A stretch of 64,000 nt of DNA from Mycolicibacterium elephantis DSM 44368 (GCF_004014805.1 NZ_ATDN01000006.1:81519-145518), one strand, 5' to 3'; shown: positions 33,749 to 45,455, counted from the first letter of the stretch. Notes: generated by a model from the letters alone, not told the origin. Numbers and translations: made by a program.

Positions 33749-34585
33749 TCATTTGACTGGCTGAGCGTATTGGCGGGGTTTCGGTTGCCGCAAGGCGGTC
33801 ACGTCCACCCGGTCGGCCTGCTGAACCGTCATCGTGCCCCCGACGCGCTCGATGCTGTCCTTTGCCCCGCCGGGAATGTTCATCGCCGCGGCCAACGTCG
33901 GCGGATCACCAATCGCCACAACGGTATAGGGCGGACGCAGCGTCACGTTGTCGACGACGAGCGACCCCGGGGCGCCGGCCACCCAGGTGTCCACACCGAC
34001 CCGCACCGCGGCTTCCCCACCGCGAATCTCCATGGCCTCCGCGCCGGCGTTGCGCAATTCGTTGATGACGTCGAGCAGCGTCTCGGCCGGCAAGCCCGGG
34101 GTGGTGTCGGTGATGGTCAGCGTCACACCGGGTCCGGTGGCCGACACCGTGCCGATCATGATGGACAGCGCCGCCAGGCGGGCCTGGGCGTTTTCGATGA
34201 CGGCCTGGTCGCTGCCGCCGGAGGCCTCGAGTTCGACCAGCGTGCGCTGCAGTTCGGTGACTTCGGTGTTCAACGCCGCCTCGCGTTGCTGCAGCGAATC
34301 CAGCAGCACCAGCAGGTCGGCCGGCCGCGCGGTTTCCAGGGAGTCGCCGGACTCGGTCTGGCGCACCTGCGTGACGATCGCGATGCCGAGCAGCACGCAC
34401 AACAGCACCCCCAACGCGCCGAAGACGAGCTGCGCGCGTCCTCGCCGCCCGGCGCCGGCCCCCAGATCACCCAGGTGCGGTGCCGGCGCGTCGGGCGGTA
34501 GCTCGTGTTTGCCGCCGCCCCGCGGCTCGCCGTCGTCGACGCGATCCGGCTCCGACGGGTGCTGGGACGGGTTCTCGGCCATCAC
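33749..34585 (-). CDS. DUF881 membrane protein (Rv1825-like)
   Basis: A 278-residue protein with a Pro/Asp-rich cytoplasmic N-terminus, one membrane segment at about residues 53-73 and a short coiled-coil ([26 protein letters not shown]). The extracellular DUF881 domain follows, with [11 protein letters not shown] and the [17 protein letters not shown] motif. Function is unknown; envelope or division roles have been proposed for the family. The start is GTG 34585 or ATG 34582, abutting the stop of the Sbp gene. Confidence 0.85.
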   Translation of the reverse strand: MMAENPSQHPSEPDRVDDGEPRGGGKHELPPDAPAPHLGDLGAGAGRRGRAQLVFGALGVLLCVLLGIAIVTQVRQTESGDSLETARPADLLVLLDSLQQREAALNTEVTELQRTLVELEASGGSDQAVIENAQARLAALSIMIGTVSATGPGVTLTITDTTPGLPAETLLDVINELRNAGAEAMEIRGGEAAVRVGVDTWVAGAPGSLVVDNVTLRPPYTVVAIGDPPTLAAAMNIPGGAKDSIERVGGTMTVQQADRVDVTALRQPKPRQYAQPVK

Positions 34586-34917
34586 TACGCCCCGAACAGC
34601 CTGCGTCGCAACGCGGCTGCGTTGCCGAAGATCCGGATTCCCAGCACCACGATGATCGCCGTGGACAGCTGTGTTCCCACCCCGAGTTGGTCGCCGAGGT
34701 AGACGATCAGCGCGGCCACCAACACGTTGAACACGAACGACACCACGAACACCTTCGAGTCGAAGATGCGCTCCAGGTAGGCACGCAGCCCGCCGAACAC
34801 CGCGTCGAGCGCGGCGACCACGGCGATCGGCAGGTACGGCTGGACGAACTCGGGCACATCGGGCTGAAACACCAACCCGAGCACGATGCCGATGACTAGT
34901 GCGGCGATTCCGATCAT
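34585..34917 (-). CDS. sbp: Small basic membrane protein Sbp (DUF1290, Rv1824-like)
   Basis: A 110-residue membrane protein of the DUF1290 'small basic protein' family, with three or four hydrophobic segments and the conserved core AALDAVFGGLRAYLERIFDSKVF. It always lies between two DUF881 genes in actinobacteria, as here. Function unknown. Confidence 0.88.
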   Translation of the reverse strand: MIGIAALVIGIVLGLVFQPDVPEFVQPYLPIAVVAALDAVFGGLRAYLERIFDSKVFVVSFVFNVLVAALIVYLGDQLGVGTQLSTAIIVVLGIRIFGNAAALRRRLFGA

Positions 34918-34938
34918 GCGTCTGGCTTCATATTGTTG

Positions 34939-35865
34939 TTATCGACCAATCTGCTTGGCGAAGTTGACTTCTCGAACCGAACCGGCGGGCAGCGTGACGG
35001 TGTCCGATTCGCTCACCTGCACGCCCACACCGTAGGAGATCTCCAGCAGCCGCAGGCGTTGCAACCCCGGGCTGCGCTCGAAGATGTCCTTCAGCGCGTT
35101 GGGCGGGCCGATGGCCAGGATGACGTATGGGCTGGCGATCGGTTGATTGTCCACCAGAATGCCGCCGCCGGCCTGCCGGACGGTGACGTTCGGGCCGACC
35201 CGCACCCCTCCCACCGACACCGCCTCCGCGCCCGCGGCCCACAGCGAGTTCACCACCAGCTGCAGGTCGCGGTCCAGAATGACCTGCAGGCTGCCGGCCA
35301 CCCGTTCCTTGGACACGTCGCTGAGGTTCTGCGACACGCCCGGGTCGGTGACGGTGATCGTCAGGCCGGGACCGATCACGGGGGTGGCGGCCGCGGTGAA
35401 GTCGGCTTGGTCCAGCTGCCCCAGCAGCCGCTGGCCACGCTCGCCGCCTTCGAGGCGACTGCGCCGCTCGGTGTCGACCTGCGCGGCCAGCGCGTCGCGG
35501 CGGGCGGCGAGGTCGGTGGTCGCCGCCTCGGCCGAGCGCACGCTGCCGGCGAGGGCGTGCTGGGTCTCCCGCACGCCGGTGGCGGTGCTGCGCGCCTGGG
35601 CCACCGCGGTCGCGAACACGACAGCGATCAGCAGCACACCGCACAACTGCCATGCCCAGTTCTGCCACCGTGGGCGGCGCCGTCCCGCCGCCTCTCCCGC
35701 GGCTCTGGCCTCGGCCGCCGCCGCGTAGCCGGGATCGAGGTGCTCGGTCAGCAACGACCGCAGCAGCGACGGCACCGGTATCAGCGTCGGCTTGTCGGCG
35801 GCGTGGGCGCTGCGCCCCGCGGTCGGGTCGTATCCGCCGAGCGTCTTGCGGAAGCTCTGCGTCAT
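34939..35865 (-). CDS. DUF881 membrane protein (Rv1823-like)
   Basis: A 308-residue paralogue of the gene two places downstream. The N-terminal cytoplasmic part is about 70 residues, a membrane segment lies near 73-93, a coiled-coil with [22 protein letters not shown] follows, and the DUF881 domain contains [16 protein letters not shown] and [19 protein letters not shown] 35865 overlaps the pgsA2 stop as ATGA; the open frame above it is antisense to nothing meaningful and lies inside pgsA2. Confidence 0.85.
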   Translation of the reverse strand: MTQSFRKTLGGYDPTAGRSAHAADKPTLIPVPSLLRSLLTEHLDPGYAAAAEARAAGEAAGRRRPRWQNWAWQLCGVLLIAVVFATAVAQARSTATGVRETQHALAGSVRSAEAATTDLAARRDALAAQVDTERRSRLEGGERGQRLLGQLDQADFTAAATPVIGPGLTITVTDPGVSQNLSDVSKERVAGSLQVILDRDLQLVVNSLWAAGAEAVSVGGVRVGPNVTVRQAGGGILVDNQPIASPYVILAIGPPNALKDIFERSPGLQRLRLLEISYGVGVQVSESDTVTLPAGSVREVNFAKQIGR

Positions 35866-36497
35866 TGCGGGACCCTCGAGACCTTCGGCATTCTCCGTAT
35901 CACCAGCGCCACCTGGATCAGGTACAGCACCCCCGACCACAGATACATCGCCAGGCCCCAGATCAGAAACCCCCAGCCGCAGGCCAGAATCACCCGGCTC
36001 CACAGCGCGTCCCACTGGCCGAGCAGGATCAGCGGAAGACCCGACATCAACGCGAACGTCGCCGCCTTACCGATGTAGGTCACCGGCAGCGCGGTGAGCC
36101 CGCGGCTGCGCAGCAGCGGCAGCGTCGCGGCCAGCACGGCGTCGCGTCCGACCAGGGTCGCCACGATCCACCACGGCAGCGAGCCGTGGATCGCCATGGC
36201 CACCGGAACCACCAGCATGTAGATGCGGTCCACGGCGGGGTCGAGATACTCCCCCAGCCGCGACGACTGGTTGTCGACGAGCCGCGCGATCTTGCCGTCC
36301 GCCCAGTCGGAGACGCCGCTGACCATCAGGACGGCCACCGCCCACCCGTTGGCCTCGGCGCCCAGCAGCAGCCAGAGAAACACCGGCAGCAACGCCAGGC
36401 GCAGCGCGCTGAGCACGTTGGGAACGGTCAACACCCGGTTGCGGGCAGGACCTGTGCTGTCCGGCGGCGAAGGCGCCCGGCCGCGCCCCTCGGTCAT
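35862..36497 (-). CDS. pgsA2: CDP-alcohol phosphatidyltransferase PgsA2
   Basis: A 211-residue integral membrane enzyme of phospholipid synthesis that transfers a phosphatidyl group from CDP-diacylglycerol to an alcohol. The family motif D-G-x2-A-R-x9-G-x3-D-x3-D is complete in the region from DWADGKIAR to LDPAVDR (about residues 67-94). Several hydrophobic segments follow. The actual acceptor is not established for this paralogue. Confidence 0.9.
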   Translation of the reverse strand: MTEGRGRAPSPPDSTGPARNRVLTVPNVLSALRLALLPVFLWLLLGAEANGWAVAVLMVSGVSDWADGKIARLVDNQSSRLGEYLDPAVDRIYMLVVPVAMAIHGSLPWWIVATLVGRDAVLAATLPLLRSRGLTALPVTYIGKAATFALMSGLPLILLGQWDALWSRVILACGWGFLIWGLAMYLWSGVLYLIQVALVIRRMPKVSRVPQ

Positions 36498-36506
36498 GGG
36501 CTAAAC

Positions 36507-38843
36507 CTAGCGGAACACCCCGGGCAGGCTCAGCGCGGAGAGCGAGTCGTCGGCGAGCGGATTGTCGTGGACCATGTACGTCCACGTCGACGTCGGCCGC
36601 GCCAGTTTCGACAGGTCCACGCCGGGCTCGTCCTCGATCGACGGCGCGGTCTCGAACGTCTGCTGAGCCGCCTCGATCGCGTCGGCCGCCAACGAGGCGA
36701 ACGCGTCCACCGCCATCCGGTGAAACTCGTCGATCGGGGTCTGGTTGCCCAGCGCGCGCAGGTGGATGCTCTCGCGGATGTCGGACAGATACGCCAGATG
36801 ATCGGCCCAGCCGCGGTCGAGGTGGTACAGCATGATCAGCCGGCAGATCTTCTCCAGTTTCTCCTCGCCGAGGTCCTCGACCAGCTCGGCGTAGCGTTTC
36901 GGGGACCGCTCCTCGAGTTCTTCGCGGGCGATCGCGGTGCGCAGCAACGTATCCCGACGTTCGACGATGATGGCTCGCTGCTGGGCGATCAGCTGGTTGT
37001 AGCGCCAGTTGTTGGCGTGGATGTCGAGCATCCGGCCCTCGGCGATGCGCTGGGCGTTGTCCAGCAGCGAGGCGGCTTTGGGGCTGACGATGCGGCCGGT
37101 GTCGTCGGTGTCCATCGGCAGCTTGTTGGGGTCGAGGTGGGCGACGACGACGGGGTCCTCCCAGCTGGCGAAGAACACCGACGATCCGGGATCGCCCTGG
37201 CGGCCGGCGCGGCCGCGTAGCTGGTTGTCCAACCGCTCGGTGTGGTGCCGCCCGGTGCCGACGACATGCAGCCCGCCGAGTTCGGCCACCTCCTTCTTCT
37301 TGGCCGAGTGGTCCTCGGCGTCGGACCCGCCGAGCCGGATGTCGGTGCCGCGACCGGCCATCTGGGTGGACACCGTCACGCTGCCGAGCTTGCCCGCCTC
37401 GGCGATGACCGCGGCCTCCTCGGCGTCGTTCTTCGCGTTGAGCACGACGGCGGCGACCCCGGCCTTGACCAGGCGTCGATGCAGATCCTCGGATTCGGCG
37501 ACGTCGTGGGTGCCGACCAGCACGGGTCGGCCCGTCTGGTGCACCTCCTTGATGTGCTCGACGATGGCGTCGTTCTTGGCGGCCACCGTCGCATAGACCC
37601 GGTCGGGCTCGTCCTCGCGGATGTTGGGGGTGTTCGGCGCGATCGGCGAGACCCCGAGTTTGTAGAACTGGCGCAGCTGTTCGCCCGCGGCCAGGGCGGT
37701 GCCGGTCATTCCGCACACCCGCGGATACCGGTTGATCAGCGCCTGCACGGTGATGGTGTCGAGCACCTCGCCCGTTTCGGTCGTCTCGATGCCCTCCTTG
37801 GCCTCCACGGCGGCCTGCAGGCCGTCCGGCCACCGCTGCAGCTGGGCGATGCGGCCGCGGGAGGCGTTGATCAGGTGCACCGCGTCGTCGCGGACGATGT
37901 AGTGCACGTCGCGCTGCAGCAGCACGTGGGCGTGCAGCGCCACGTTGATCTCGGTGAGCGTGGTGGCGACGTGCTCCTCGGAGTACAGGTCGATCCCGCC
38001 GAGCCTGGATTCGAGGCGCCGCGCACCCTCCTCGGTGAGGTGCACGTTGCGGTTGTCTTCGTCGGTGTCGTAGTCGACGCCCGCGGTGAGTTCGCCGACC
38101 ATCTTGATGATCTCGACTTTCGGCGTCTCCCGGTGGGTGGTGCCGGCCAGCACCAGCGGCACCAGCGCCTCGTCGACGAGCACGGAGTCGGCCTCGTCGA
38201 TGAGCGCCACATCGGGGTTCGGCGACACCAGGTCCTCGACGTCGGTGACGAGCTGGTCGCGCAGCACGTCGAAGCCGATCTCGTTGACCGAGGCGTAGGT
38301 GACGTCGCAGCGGTAGGCCGCGCGGCGCTCCTCTGCGGTGGACTTCTCGGTGATCCACCCGACCGTCAGCCCGAGCGCCTCCAGCAGCGGACCCATCCAT
38401 TCGGCGTCACGGCGCGCCAGGTAGTCGTTGATCGTGATGACGTGCACGTGCCGGCCTGCGAGCGCATAACCGGCAGCGGCGATGGCCCCGGACAGCGTCT
38501 TGCCCTCACCGGTGGCCATCTCGACCACATCGCCTGCCAGCATCCGCAGCGCGCCGAGCAGCTGGACATCGAACGGGCGCAGCGACGTGGTGCGTTCGGC
38601 GGCCTCGCGGGCGATGGCCAGAAACTGGGGGATGTCGGTCGAGTCGGCCAGGTCCTCGAGGTTCAGCAGCTTTGCGGCCTTGCGCAGTTGCTCGTCGTCG
38701 AGCGCGGCGGCCCGATCGTCGAACTCGGTCGACTTGCGCACGTGCGCCATCGACTGCGCCTGGTCTCGCTCGGTGCTCGCGCCGAGCAGTTTCCAGAACC
38801 GATTGCTGATACGACCTGGGGTGCGCATCTTGGTCTTCGCCAC
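36507..38843 (-). CDS. secA2: Accessory preprotein translocase ATPase SecA2
   Basis: A 778-residue motor ATPase for the mycobacterial SecA2 export pathway, which handles a subset of secreted proteins alongside the essential SecA1. Walker A ATGEGKT is at about residues 110-116 and the DEAD-type Walker [11 protein letters not shown] is near 210. Further motifs are [12 protein letters not shown] and [12 protein letters not shown] in NBD2. As in other SecA2 proteins the helical wing region and the C-terminal zinc-binding tail of SecA1 are missing. Start GTG 38843. Confidence 0.95.
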   Translation of the reverse strand: MAKTKMRTPGRISNRFWKLLGASTERDQAQSMAHVRKSTEFDDRAAALDDEQLRKAAKLLNLEDLADSTDIPQFLAIAREAAERTTSLRPFDVQLLGALRMLAGDVVEMATGEGKTLSGAIAAAGYALAGRHVHVITINDYLARRDAEWMGPLLEALGLTVGWITEKSTAEERRAAYRCDVTYASVNEIGFDVLRDQLVTDVEDLVSPNPDVALIDEADSVLVDEALVPLVLAGTTHRETPKVEIIKMVGELTAGVDYDTDEDNRNVHLTEEGARRLESRLGGIDLYSEEHVATTLTEINVALHAHVLLQRDVHYIVRDDAVHLINASRGRIAQLQRWPDGLQAAVEAKEGIETTETGEVLDTITVQALINRYPRVCGMTGTALAAGEQLRQFYKLGVSPIAPNTPNIREDEPDRVYATVAAKNDAIVEHIKEVHQTGRPVLVGTHDVAESEDLHRRLVKAGVAAVVLNAKNDAEEAAVIAEAGKLGSVTVSTQMAGRGTDIRLGGSDAEDHSAKKKEVAELGGLHVVGTGRHHTERLDNQLRGRAGRQGDPGSSVFFASWEDPVVVAHLDPNKLPMDTDDTGRIVSPKAASLLDNAQRIAEGRMLDIHANNWRYNQLIAQQRAIIVERRDTLLRTAIAREELEERSPKRYAELVEDLGEEKLEKICRLIMLYHLDRGWADHLAYLSDIRESIHLRALGNQTPIDEFHRMAVDAFASLAADAIEAAQQTFETAPSIEDEPGVDLSKLARPTSTWTYMVHDNPLADDSLSALSLPGVFR

Positions 38844-38903
38844 ACAAATACGGTACGCGTCCCGGTTTTCCGGGTGTGCCCGCGCTCGCCGGGGTTCGAG
38901 GGC

Positions 38904-40547
38904 TCAGGCCAGGTTCGAGCGGCGCGGATAGGCCACCGTCGGATCGGTCAGCACATTGACCACCGCGGGCGTCCCGGCCGCGAACGCGCGCTGCAGCGCC
39001 GGCCGCAGCTCGGCGGGCTTCGACACCAGCTCGCCGTGCCCGCCCAGCGCGGCGACCACCTGGTCGTAGCGGGTGCCCGGGCGCAGATCGGCCACCACCG
39101 AATATCCGTAGAGCATCTCCATCGGATGCTTCTCCAGCGCCCAGATGCCGTTGTTGCCGATCACCGACACCACCTGCACACCGTGGCGGACCAGCGTGTC
39201 CCATTCCATGCCGGAGAACCCGAACGCACCGTCGCCCTGCAGCAACACCACCTGCCGGTCCGGACGCGCCAGCTTGGCCGCCAGCGCATAGCCCGGCCCG
39301 GAGCCCAGGCAGCCGAACGGCCCGCTGTCCAGCCAGGCCCCTGGCACGTAGCTGTCGATGACGCGGCCCGCGTACGAACCGAAGTCGCCCGCGTCGATGA
39401 CCACGATGGCGTCGCGATCCAGCAGCGCCTTGAGTTCGGCGTACACCCGCATCGGATGAAGCGGTGCGCGGTCGTCGCCGAGCTCGGCCGCCTCGGACTG
39501 CCGCGCCGCGTTCTCCACCGCGCGCAGCCCGTCGAGCCACTCCGCGTGATCGCCCGGTGTCGCCGCCGACAGCGCGGCCAGTATCTTGCCCAGGTCGCCG
39601 TACAACCCGGCCGCCACCTCCCGCGGATGCGGCCGCTCCGGCGCGACGCGGTCGGCGGCGACGAGTCGGGTCTGGGCGCCGAACACCCCGCCGAATCCGA
39701 GCCGGAAGTCCAGCGGCACCCCGATCACCAGCGCGATGTCGGCCTCCCCCAGCGCTTTTGACCGAGCCCTGGAGAACGCCAGCTCGTGGTCGGCGGGCAC
39801 GGTGCCACGGGCCATGCCGTTCATCAGCACCGGGATCCGCAGCGTCTCAGCCAGTTTCAGCAGCGCGGCTTCGGCATGTCCCCACCAGACGTTGGTGCCC
39901 GCCATGATGACGGGCCGCTGCGCCTCGGACAGCAGCCTCACCGCGGCGTCGACGGCGGCGTCGTCCGGGTCCGCGGCCGCGGGCAACTCGGTCAGCGCGC
40001 CCGGTGCGCCGTCGTCGGGGGCCTCGCTGAACACGTGGTCCATCGGGAAGTCGACGAACGCCACCCCCGAAGGTGCACCGACCGAGGCGCGCAACGCCTC
40101 GTCGATGAGCGGCCCGACATCTGCCGGCGACTGTGCGGTCGCCGCGAACCGGGCCAACGGCGCCACGAACGGGACGTGGTCGATCTCCTGCAGCGAGCCC
40201 TGGCCCCACCGCAGCGCCGGTGCCCGCCCGCCCAGCACCACCAGCGGTGACTGGTTCTGCTGTGCGGCGGCCATCGCGCTCATGCCGTTGGTGACGCCGG
40301 GCCCGGCCGTCAGCGCGGCGACGCCGGGCACGCGGGTGACCTTGGACCAGCCTTCGGCGGCGAACGCCGCGGTCTGCTCGTGGCGGGTGTCGATCAACCG
40401 GATGTTCTCGGCGCGGCAGCCGTCGTAGATCGAGAACAGGTGACCACCGGAGAGCGTGAAGATCGTGTCGATACCGCTGGCCCGCAGCCGCCGGGCGATC
40501 AGGTGGCCGGCGTTCACCGAGGAGGAAGCCGCAGCGTCGGTACTCAT
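38904..40547 (-). CDS. ilvG: ThDP-dependent acetolactate synthase-like enzyme IlvG
   Basis: A 547-residue thiamine-diphosphate enzyme of the acetohydroxyacid synthase/oxalyl-CoA decarboxylase superfamily. The activating Glu lies in [15 protein letters not shown] near residue 58. The ThDP-Mg motif runs from QGDGAFGF to [11 protein letters not shown] (about 440-470). Without an adjacent regulatory subunit, true acetolactate synthesis is uncertain; many IlvG-labelled proteins act on other 2-keto acids. It lies between secA2 and the divergent ABC transporter. Confidence 0.88.
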   Translation of the reverse strand: MSTDAAASSSVNAGHLIARRLRASGIDTIFTLSGGHLFSIYDGCRAENIRLIDTRHEQTAAFAAEGWSKVTRVPGVAALTAGPGVTNGMSAMAAAQQNQSPLVVLGGRAPALRWGQGSLQEIDHVPFVAPLARFAATAQSPADVGPLIDEALRASVGAPSGVAFVDFPMDHVFSEAPDDGAPGALTELPAAADPDDAAVDAAVRLLSEAQRPVIMAGTNVWWGHAEAALLKLAETLRIPVLMNGMARGTVPADHELAFSRARSKALGEADIALVIGVPLDFRLGFGGVFGAQTRLVAADRVAPERPHPREVAAGLYGDLGKILAALSAATPGDHAEWLDGLRAVENAARQSEAAELGDDRAPLHPMRVYAELKALLDRDAIVVIDAGDFGSYAGRVIDSYVPGAWLDSGPFGCLGSGPGYALAAKLARPDRQVVLLQGDGAFGFSGMEWDTLVRHGVQVVSVIGNNGIWALEKHPMEMLYGYSVVADLRPGTRYDQVVAALGGHGELVSKPAELRPALQRAFAAGTPAVVNVLTDPTVAYPRRSNLA

Positions 40548-40651
40548 ACCGGGAGCTTAATCACCGCGCGCCCGGCGTCCGGCCCGGCCGATCAGCGACG
40601 CTTGGGGGTTTCTGAAGCGCCGGCGGTGATTCGGAGAGGTACCTTGCCGGA

Positions 40652-42574
40652 ATGGAAAGTTTCGTCCCAACGCTGGACTGGGGCCACGAACTCTGGACGT
40701 CGCTGATCTGGGTCGCGCGGGCCTGGGTGATCGCGGCGATCGCCACGCTGGTCATGCTGGTGCTGATCGCGCGGTTCACCACGTGGGGCCGCCAGTTCTG
40801 GCGGATCACCGGCGGCTACTTCAAGGGCCCGGAGAGCGTCAAGGTCTGGCTCTGGCTGGGGGCGCTGCTCTTGTCGGTGATCGTCGGCGTGCGGCTGTCC
40901 GTGCTGTTCACCTTCCAGGGCAGCGACATGATGACCAGCTTCCAGGTCGTGGCGGCGGGACTGGGCAGCGGCGATGCAGACGTCAGGCAGTCCGGCGAGG
41001 CCGGCTTCTGGATGTCGATGCTGGTCTTTGCGCTGCTGGCCGTCCTGCACGTCGCGCGCATCATGCTCGACCTGTTCATGACGCAGCGGTTCATGCTGGC
41101 GTGGCGGGTGTGGCTCACCGACCGCCTCACCGGTGACTGGCTCGACGACAAGGCCTACTACCGCGGTCGGTTCATCGACGAGACGATCGACAACCCGGAT
41201 CAGCGTATCCAGCAGGACATCGACATCTTCACCGCCGGCGTGGGCGGGCTGCCGAACACCCCGAACAACACGTCGGCCGCCACCCTGCTGTTCGGCGCGG
41301 TCAACGCCGTCGCGTCGATGATTTCGTTCACCGCGATCCTGTGGCACCTGTCCGGCACGCTCACGCTGCCGGTGGTCGGGATCGCCCTGCCCAAGGCGAT
41401 GTTCTGGATCCTGCTGGCCTACGTGCTGCTGGCGTCGATCTTCGCGTTCTGGATCGGGCGGCCCATCATCTGGCTGTCCTTCCGCAACGAGAAGTACAAC
41501 GCCGCCTTCCGGTACGCGCTGGTGCGGTTGCGCGACGCGTCGGAGGCGGTGGCCTTCTACCGCGGCGAACTCGCCGAGCGCGCGGGGCTGCGCCGCCTCT
41601 TCGAGCCCGTGGTGTCGAACTACAAGCGCTATATCAACCGGATGATGGGCTTCTACGGGTGGAACCTGTCGATGGACCAGATCATCGTGGTGCCGCCGTA
41701 TCTGCTGCAGTTTCCGCGGTTTCTTTCGGGCGAGATCACGCTCGGCGCGATGACACAGACCGCGGCGGCGTTCGGCAACATCGAGCAGGGCCTGTCGTTC
41801 TTCCGCAACGCCTACGACCAGTTCGCCGGGTACCGGGCGGCGATCATCCGCTTGCACGGTCTGGTGCTCGCCAACGACGAGGGCCGGGCGCTGCCGGAGC
41901 TGACCACCAATCCCTGCGTCGACGGCACCGTGGAACTCACCGACGTCGAGGTCCGCACGCCCGACGGCAAGCAACTGATCAAACCGCTCGACATGCGGCT
42001 GGAAGTCGGTGACACCCTGGTGATCACGGGCCCGTCCGGCAGCGGCAAGACCACGCTGCTGCGCAGCCTGGCGCAGCTGTGGCCGTTCACGTCGGGGGCG
42101 TTGACGCGGCCGTGCGGACCCAACGAGACCATGTTCCTCTCGCAGCTTCCCTACGTGCCGCTCGGTGACCTGCGTACGGTGGTCAGCTATCCGAACGAGG
42201 TCGGCACCATCGACGACGACACGTTGCGCGACACGCTCACCAAGGTGGCGTTGTCGCACCTCACCGGCCGCCTCGACGAGGTGGAGGACTGGGCCAAGGT
42301 GCTCTCACCCGGGGAACAGCAGCGGATCGCGTTCGCCCGCATCCTGCTGACGAAACCCAAAGCGGTGTTCCTCGACGAGTCCACGTCCGCGCTCGACGAG
42401 GGTTTGGAGTTCCTGCTCTACGATCTGGTGCGCACCGAGCTGCCGGACACCATCATGGTCAGCGTCAGCCACCGCAGCACCGTGGAACAGCACCACACCC
42501 GCGAACTCGAACTGCTCGGCGACGGCGAGTGGCGGCTGGGCCGCGTTCAGGGCGACGAGCCGGCTCGCGTCTAG
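40652..42574 (+). CDS. bacA: SbmA/BacA-type ABC transporter (Rv1819c-like)
   Basis: A 640-residue half-transporter with membrane segments in the first ~360 residues and an ATPase domain at the C-terminus. Walker [12 protein letters not shown] lies near residue 460, the signature region [15 protein letters not shown] near 550 and Walker [15 protein letters not shown] near 572. The SbmA/BacA segment [24 protein letters not shown] is present. The M. tuberculosis homologue imports cobalamin and other hydrophilic molecules through a large cavity. It is divergent from ilvG, and its TAG stop shares CTAG with the next convergent gene. Confidence 0.93.
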   Translation: MESFVPTLDWGHELWTSLIWVARAWVIAAIATLVMLVLIARFTTWGRQFWRITGGYFKGPESVKVWLWLGALLLSVIVGVRLSVLFTFQGSDMMTSFQVVAAGLGSGDADVRQSGEAGFWMSMLVFALLAVLHVARIMLDLFMTQRFMLAWRVWLTDRLTGDWLDDKAYYRGRFIDETIDNPDQRIQQDIDIFTAGVGGLPNTPNNTSAATLLFGAVNAVASMISFTAILWHLSGTLTLPVVGIALPKAMFWILLAYVLLASIFAFWIGRPIIWLSFRNEKYNAAFRYALVRLRDASEAVAFYRGELAERAGLRRLFEPVVSNYKRYINRMMGFYGWNLSMDQIIVVPPYLLQFPRFLSGEITLGAMTQTAAAFGNIEQGLSFFRNAYDQFAGYRAAIIRLHGLVLANDEGRALPELTTNPCVDGTVELTDVEVRTPDGKQLIKPLDMRLEVGDTLVITGPSGSGKTTLLRSLAQLWPFTSGALTRPCGPNETMFLSQLPYVPLGDLRTVVSYPNEVGTIDDDTLRDTLTKVALSHLTGRLDEVEDWAKVLSPGEQQRIAFARILLTKPKAVFLDESTSALDEGLEFLLYDLVRTELPDTIMVSVSHRSTVEQHHTRELELLGDGEWRLGRVQGDEPARV

Positions 42575-44076
42575 GCGCGAGCGGCGCTCCTGCCCGCGCG
42601 CCTGGCTGCGTGTCCGCCCGCCCGCCGCCCGAAGAACGACCCCTCGCCCAGCTGGGTTCCGCTGGCGTAGCCTTTGCCGTCCTGGGCGATGTTGGATGCG
42701 CATGCGCCCGCCGCGTACAGCCCGGGCACCGGTGTGCCGTCCTCGCGCAGCACCTCGCCGTCGACCGACACGTCCAGCCCACCCATGGTGAACCCGGAGT
42801 ACATCGCGACCCCCAGCGACAGGTCGAACGCCGCCCAGGGCCCGTTGTCTTGGGCCGCAAGGTATTCCGGCTGCTTATGAAAGTCCGGGTCCTCCCCGCG
42901 GGCAGCGTGGGCGTTGTACCGCTCGAGGGTGTCAGCCAAGTTGCCCTGCGGAATGCCAAGCGCCTCTTCCATTTCCGCGACGGTCTCCCAGCCGTCGATG
43001 AACTTGATCAACGGCATCTCGGGCATCTGCATGTGCGCCTCGTCCACGATCAGATAGGCCCTCTGCTCGGGCTGCTCGAGCACGAACGCCGAGGTGCGCG
43101 AATGGTAGGAGTCCTCGGGGACGAACCGCTTGCCGTCCTTGTTGACGATCACACCGGTGAGCAGAATCTCCGGTGGATAGGCGGCCGCGGTGATGAACAG
43201 CCCGTCAAGGTTTTTGGCGACACCGCCCGCCGACACCCCCAGCCGGATCCCGAGCCCGTCGTCGTTGGGGTTGCCGAGAATGTAGGGCTCCACCTCACCG
43301 TGGTGCTTGGTGCGACGCTTGGTCCCGAGCGCGGGCGTGTGCTGGGCCACCATCTCCGGGTTCATCGCGAACCCGCCCGCGGCGATGACGACGGCCTTGG
43401 CCTTGGCCGCGCCGGTCTCGCCGAAGTGCTTCCAGCGCACACCCACCACGGCTCCGTCGTCGACGACGAGGTTGGTCGCTCCGGTCTCGTAGCGGATCTG
43501 CACGCCGAGTTCGGTGGCGCGCTTGAGCAGCAGGTCGGTGACCATCGCGGCGCCGCCGAGTTCACCGGGCACCGGCACCGAGTGCCCCCGCGGGGCGGGG
43601 CGGGCCTTCTCGTGAAACGGCCACACCTTCTCGTTGCCGGTATAGGACAGCCCCTCGGTGCCCGGCGGCACCACCACCTTGCCCGGGTAGTAGCTGCGCT
43701 CGAACTGAAAGCCAAGGGACTCAAGCCAATCGAAGTGCTCGACGCTGCCGTCGCAATAGGCGCGGATCTTCTCGTGGTCGGGATCCGGCGACACCGCGAC
43801 GAGGTACTTGTACATCTCCTCAGGGCTGTCGTCGTGACCGGTGGCCTTCTGCACGGCGGTACCGCCGCCGAGATAGAAGTGCCCGCCGGCCATCGCGGTG
43901 GTGCCGCCGACCGCGGCGGCCTTCTCCAGCACCAGCACCGAGGCCCCCTCGGCCGCCGCGCTGACCGCCGCGCAGCCGCCGGCGATGCCGAACCCGACGA
44001 CGAGGACGTCGACCTCGTCGGACCACTCGGTCACATCGGCCGCGTCGACGGTGTCGGGAATGTCCAGTCCGCTCAC
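42571..44076 (-). CDS. FAD-binding flavoprotein of the fumarate reductase/3-ketosteroid dehydrogenase type (Rv1817-like)
   Basis: A 501-residue FAD-dependent oxidoreductase. The N-terminal GxGxxG-type motif [19 protein letters not shown] is near residue 25 and [22 protein letters not shown] follows. The C-terminal FAD motif is [22 protein letters not shown]. It resembles the flavoprotein subunit family of fumarate reductases and ketosteroid dehydrogenases, but no steroid assignment is possible. The start is GTG 44076, which overlaps the stop of the degenerate VOC gene just upstream, so the two were once coupled. Confidence 0.88.
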   Translation of the reverse strand: MSGLDIPDTVDAADVTEWSDEVDVLVVGFGIAGGCAAVSAAAEGASVLVLEKAAAVGGTTAMAGGHFYLGGGTAVQKATGHDDSPEEMYKYLVAVSPDPDHEKIRAYCDGSVEHFDWLESLGFQFERSYYPGKVVVPPGTEGLSYTGNEKVWPFHEKARPAPRGHSVPVPGELGGAAMVTDLLLKRATELGVQIRYETGATNLVVDDGAVVGVRWKHFGETGAAKAKAVVIAAGGFAMNPEMVAQHTPALGTKRRTKHHGEVEPYILGNPNDDGLGIRLGVSAGGVAKNLDGLFITAAAYPPEILLTGVIVNKDGKRFVPEDSYHSRTSAFVLEQPEQRAYLIVDEAHMQMPEMPLIKFIDGWETVAEMEEALGIPQGNLADTLERYNAHAARGEDPDFHKQPEYLAAQDNGPWAAFDLSLGVAMYSGFTMGGLDVSVDGEVLREDGTPVPGLYAAGACASNIAQDGKGYASGTQLGEGSFFGRRAGGHAARRAGRSAARA

Positions 44077-44374
44077 TGCTGCTCCTGTTTCACGTAGTCG
44101 AAGAAGGCCCTGATCTCGTCGGGCAGATAGGCGATCTCGAGGTAGGGCACGCCGGCGTCGGCGGCCGACACATAGGCGAACCGCCGGCATAGCTGAGCGA
44201 GATCGAGGCGACGAAATCCGCAGGCCGGCCACGGAATGTGCAGGCGTCGGGCCCGAAGCGCACCTCGGGCATGCGGATCCACTTCTTGGCGCCCAGCAGC
44301 GTGGTCAGGGCTGCCTCGGTGGCGTCGAGGTCCCGCGTAACCCAAGCAATCTGGACAGGTGTCTGGGCAAGCAT
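44073..44374 (-). pseudogene. VOC/glyoxalase-fold protein with out-of-frame internal deletion
   Basis: From ATG 44374 the N-terminal half of a VOC protein reads MLAQTPVQIAWVTRDLDATE to ADFVASISLSYAG near 44186. The C-terminal end FAYVSAADAGVPYLEIAYLP to DYVKQEQQ is in a different frame and runs to the TGA at 44073. Related VOC proteins are about 165 residues; only about 100 codons remain, so some 65 codons seem lost at the join near 44180-44190, with a frame change. The first frame continues as unrelated sequence. The gene was probably the operon partner of the flavoprotein that follows. Confidence 0.75.
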
Positions 44375-44424
44375 CGCGTCGAGGATATCCTCGCGCCGCC
44401 CCGATGGCTAGAACGCGTTCTAGT

Positions 44425-45063
44425 TCAGCCTTCGCCGAGGTAGGCCGCGAGACAGCGATCGGCCATCTCCCGCGCGGCCACCGGGTCTTCGCCGCCGGCC
44501 ACGTTCGCTGCGCACCACCGCTCGCTGGACAGCGCCAGAAAGCGCCGGCCGTCGTCGGTGCCCAGCCACTGCTGTCCGGCGGCGGGGTCGACCGACTTCC
44601 CGGTGCGCAGATGGATCGCCAGGCCGAGCACCATGGAATCCCAGCCCATCCCGACGGCACCGGGTCCGTACATGCGGGCGAGGTCGTCGTCGACGTGGGC
44701 GATGTGCTCGATCACCAGTCGCGCCCGGCCCCGCCCTACGCTGCTGACGCTGACATCGATCCAGCTGGTGCCGCCGCCGTACTCCCAGGTGGCGGTGAAG
44801 TTCTTCGGCGGGTCGCACGTCAGGATCGTGCCGCCGGCCTGCCCCTCCAGCTGATAGGAGCCACCGAGCCGCAAGTCGCCGGAAATCGGCATCAGCCAGC
44901 GCGGGATGCGTTCGATGTTGGTGACGGCATCCCAGAGATCTTCGGCGTCGGTGTCGTAGGACTGGCTGATGGTGGCGACGTGCGCCTGCCCGGTCTCGAT
45001 GGTTCGGGTACCGAATTTCCGCTGCACCGCGTTGATTTGGTACTCGACGTCTACGTCGATCAT
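44425..45063 (-). CDS. SRPBCC (AHSA1-like) domain protein
   Basis: A 212-residue START/Bet v1-fold protein. The AHSA1-type core is visible in ISQSYDTDAEDLWDAVTNIERIPRW, GGSYQLEGQAGGTILTCDPPKNFTATW and GMGWDSMVLGLAIHL. ATG 45063 overlaps the stop of the ArsR gene (ATGA). ArsR-SRPBCC pairs are common in actinobacteria, with the pair under control of its own repressor; the bound ligand is unknown. Confidence 0.88.
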   Translation of the reverse strand: MIDVDVEYQINAVQRKFGTRTIETGQAHVATISQSYDTDAEDLWDAVTNIERIPRWLMPISGDLRLGGSYQLEGQAGGTILTCDPPKNFTATWEYGGGTSWIDVSVSSVGRGRARLVIEHIAHVDDDLARMYGPGAVGMGWDSMVLGLAIHLRTGKSVDPAAGQQWLGTDDGRRFLALSSERWCAANVAGGEDPVAAREMADRCLAAYLGEG

Positions 45064-45398
45064 GTCGCCTTCCTTCGCCGTTGTCGTTTGCCGCGCGCGA
45101 TCTCGGTCGCCAACGCATCCAGCCGCGGTGTCCAGAACCGGCGGAACCCGTCCAGCCATTCGTCGACCTCGCGCAAGCCCGCCCCGTCAACGGCATACAG
45201 CCGCCGCTGACCGTCCGCCCGCACTGTCGTGAACCCGTTGTCGCGCAGGACTTTCAGATGCTGCGACACCGCGGGCTGAGTGATCGCGAACTCGTTTTGG
45301 ATCGCCGATCCGATGGCGCCGGCCGACATCTCGCCGTCGGCAAGCAACTCGAGGATGCGACGGCGCACCGGGTCGCCCAGGACGTCGAACGCGTGCAC
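45060..45398 (-). CDS. ArsR family transcriptional regulator
   Basis: A 112-residue winged-helix repressor. The DNA-binding part contains FDVLGDPVRRRILELLADGEMSAGAIG, the recognition helix TQPAVSQHLKVLRDNGF and the wing RADGQRRLYAVD. No cysteine metal site is present, so it is not an arsenic sensor but belongs to the group paired with SRPBCC proteins. Start GTG 45398. A perfect palindrome lies 18 bp upstream. Confidence 0.92.
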   Translation of the reverse strand: MHAFDVLGDPVRRRILELLADGEMSAGAIGSAIQNEFAITQPAVSQHLKVLRDNGFTTVRADGQRRLYAVDGAGLREVDEWLDGFRRFWTPRLDALATEIARGKRQRRRKAT

Positions 45399-45416
45399 AC
45401 CTTCAAGATAAAGCAG

Positions 45417-45432
45417 TGACTTATATAAGTCA
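45417..45432 (-). promoter_or_regulatory. Operator palindrome of the ArsR-SRPBCC pair
   Basis: TGACTTATATAAGTCA is a perfect 16-bp palindrome, centred about 27 bp before the arsR start in an AT-rich patch that should contain the -10 region. Position and symmetry fit autorepression by the ArsR dimer. Confidence 0.75.
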
Positions 45433-45455
45433 ATGCTTAATCATGCTGGGGAGGG

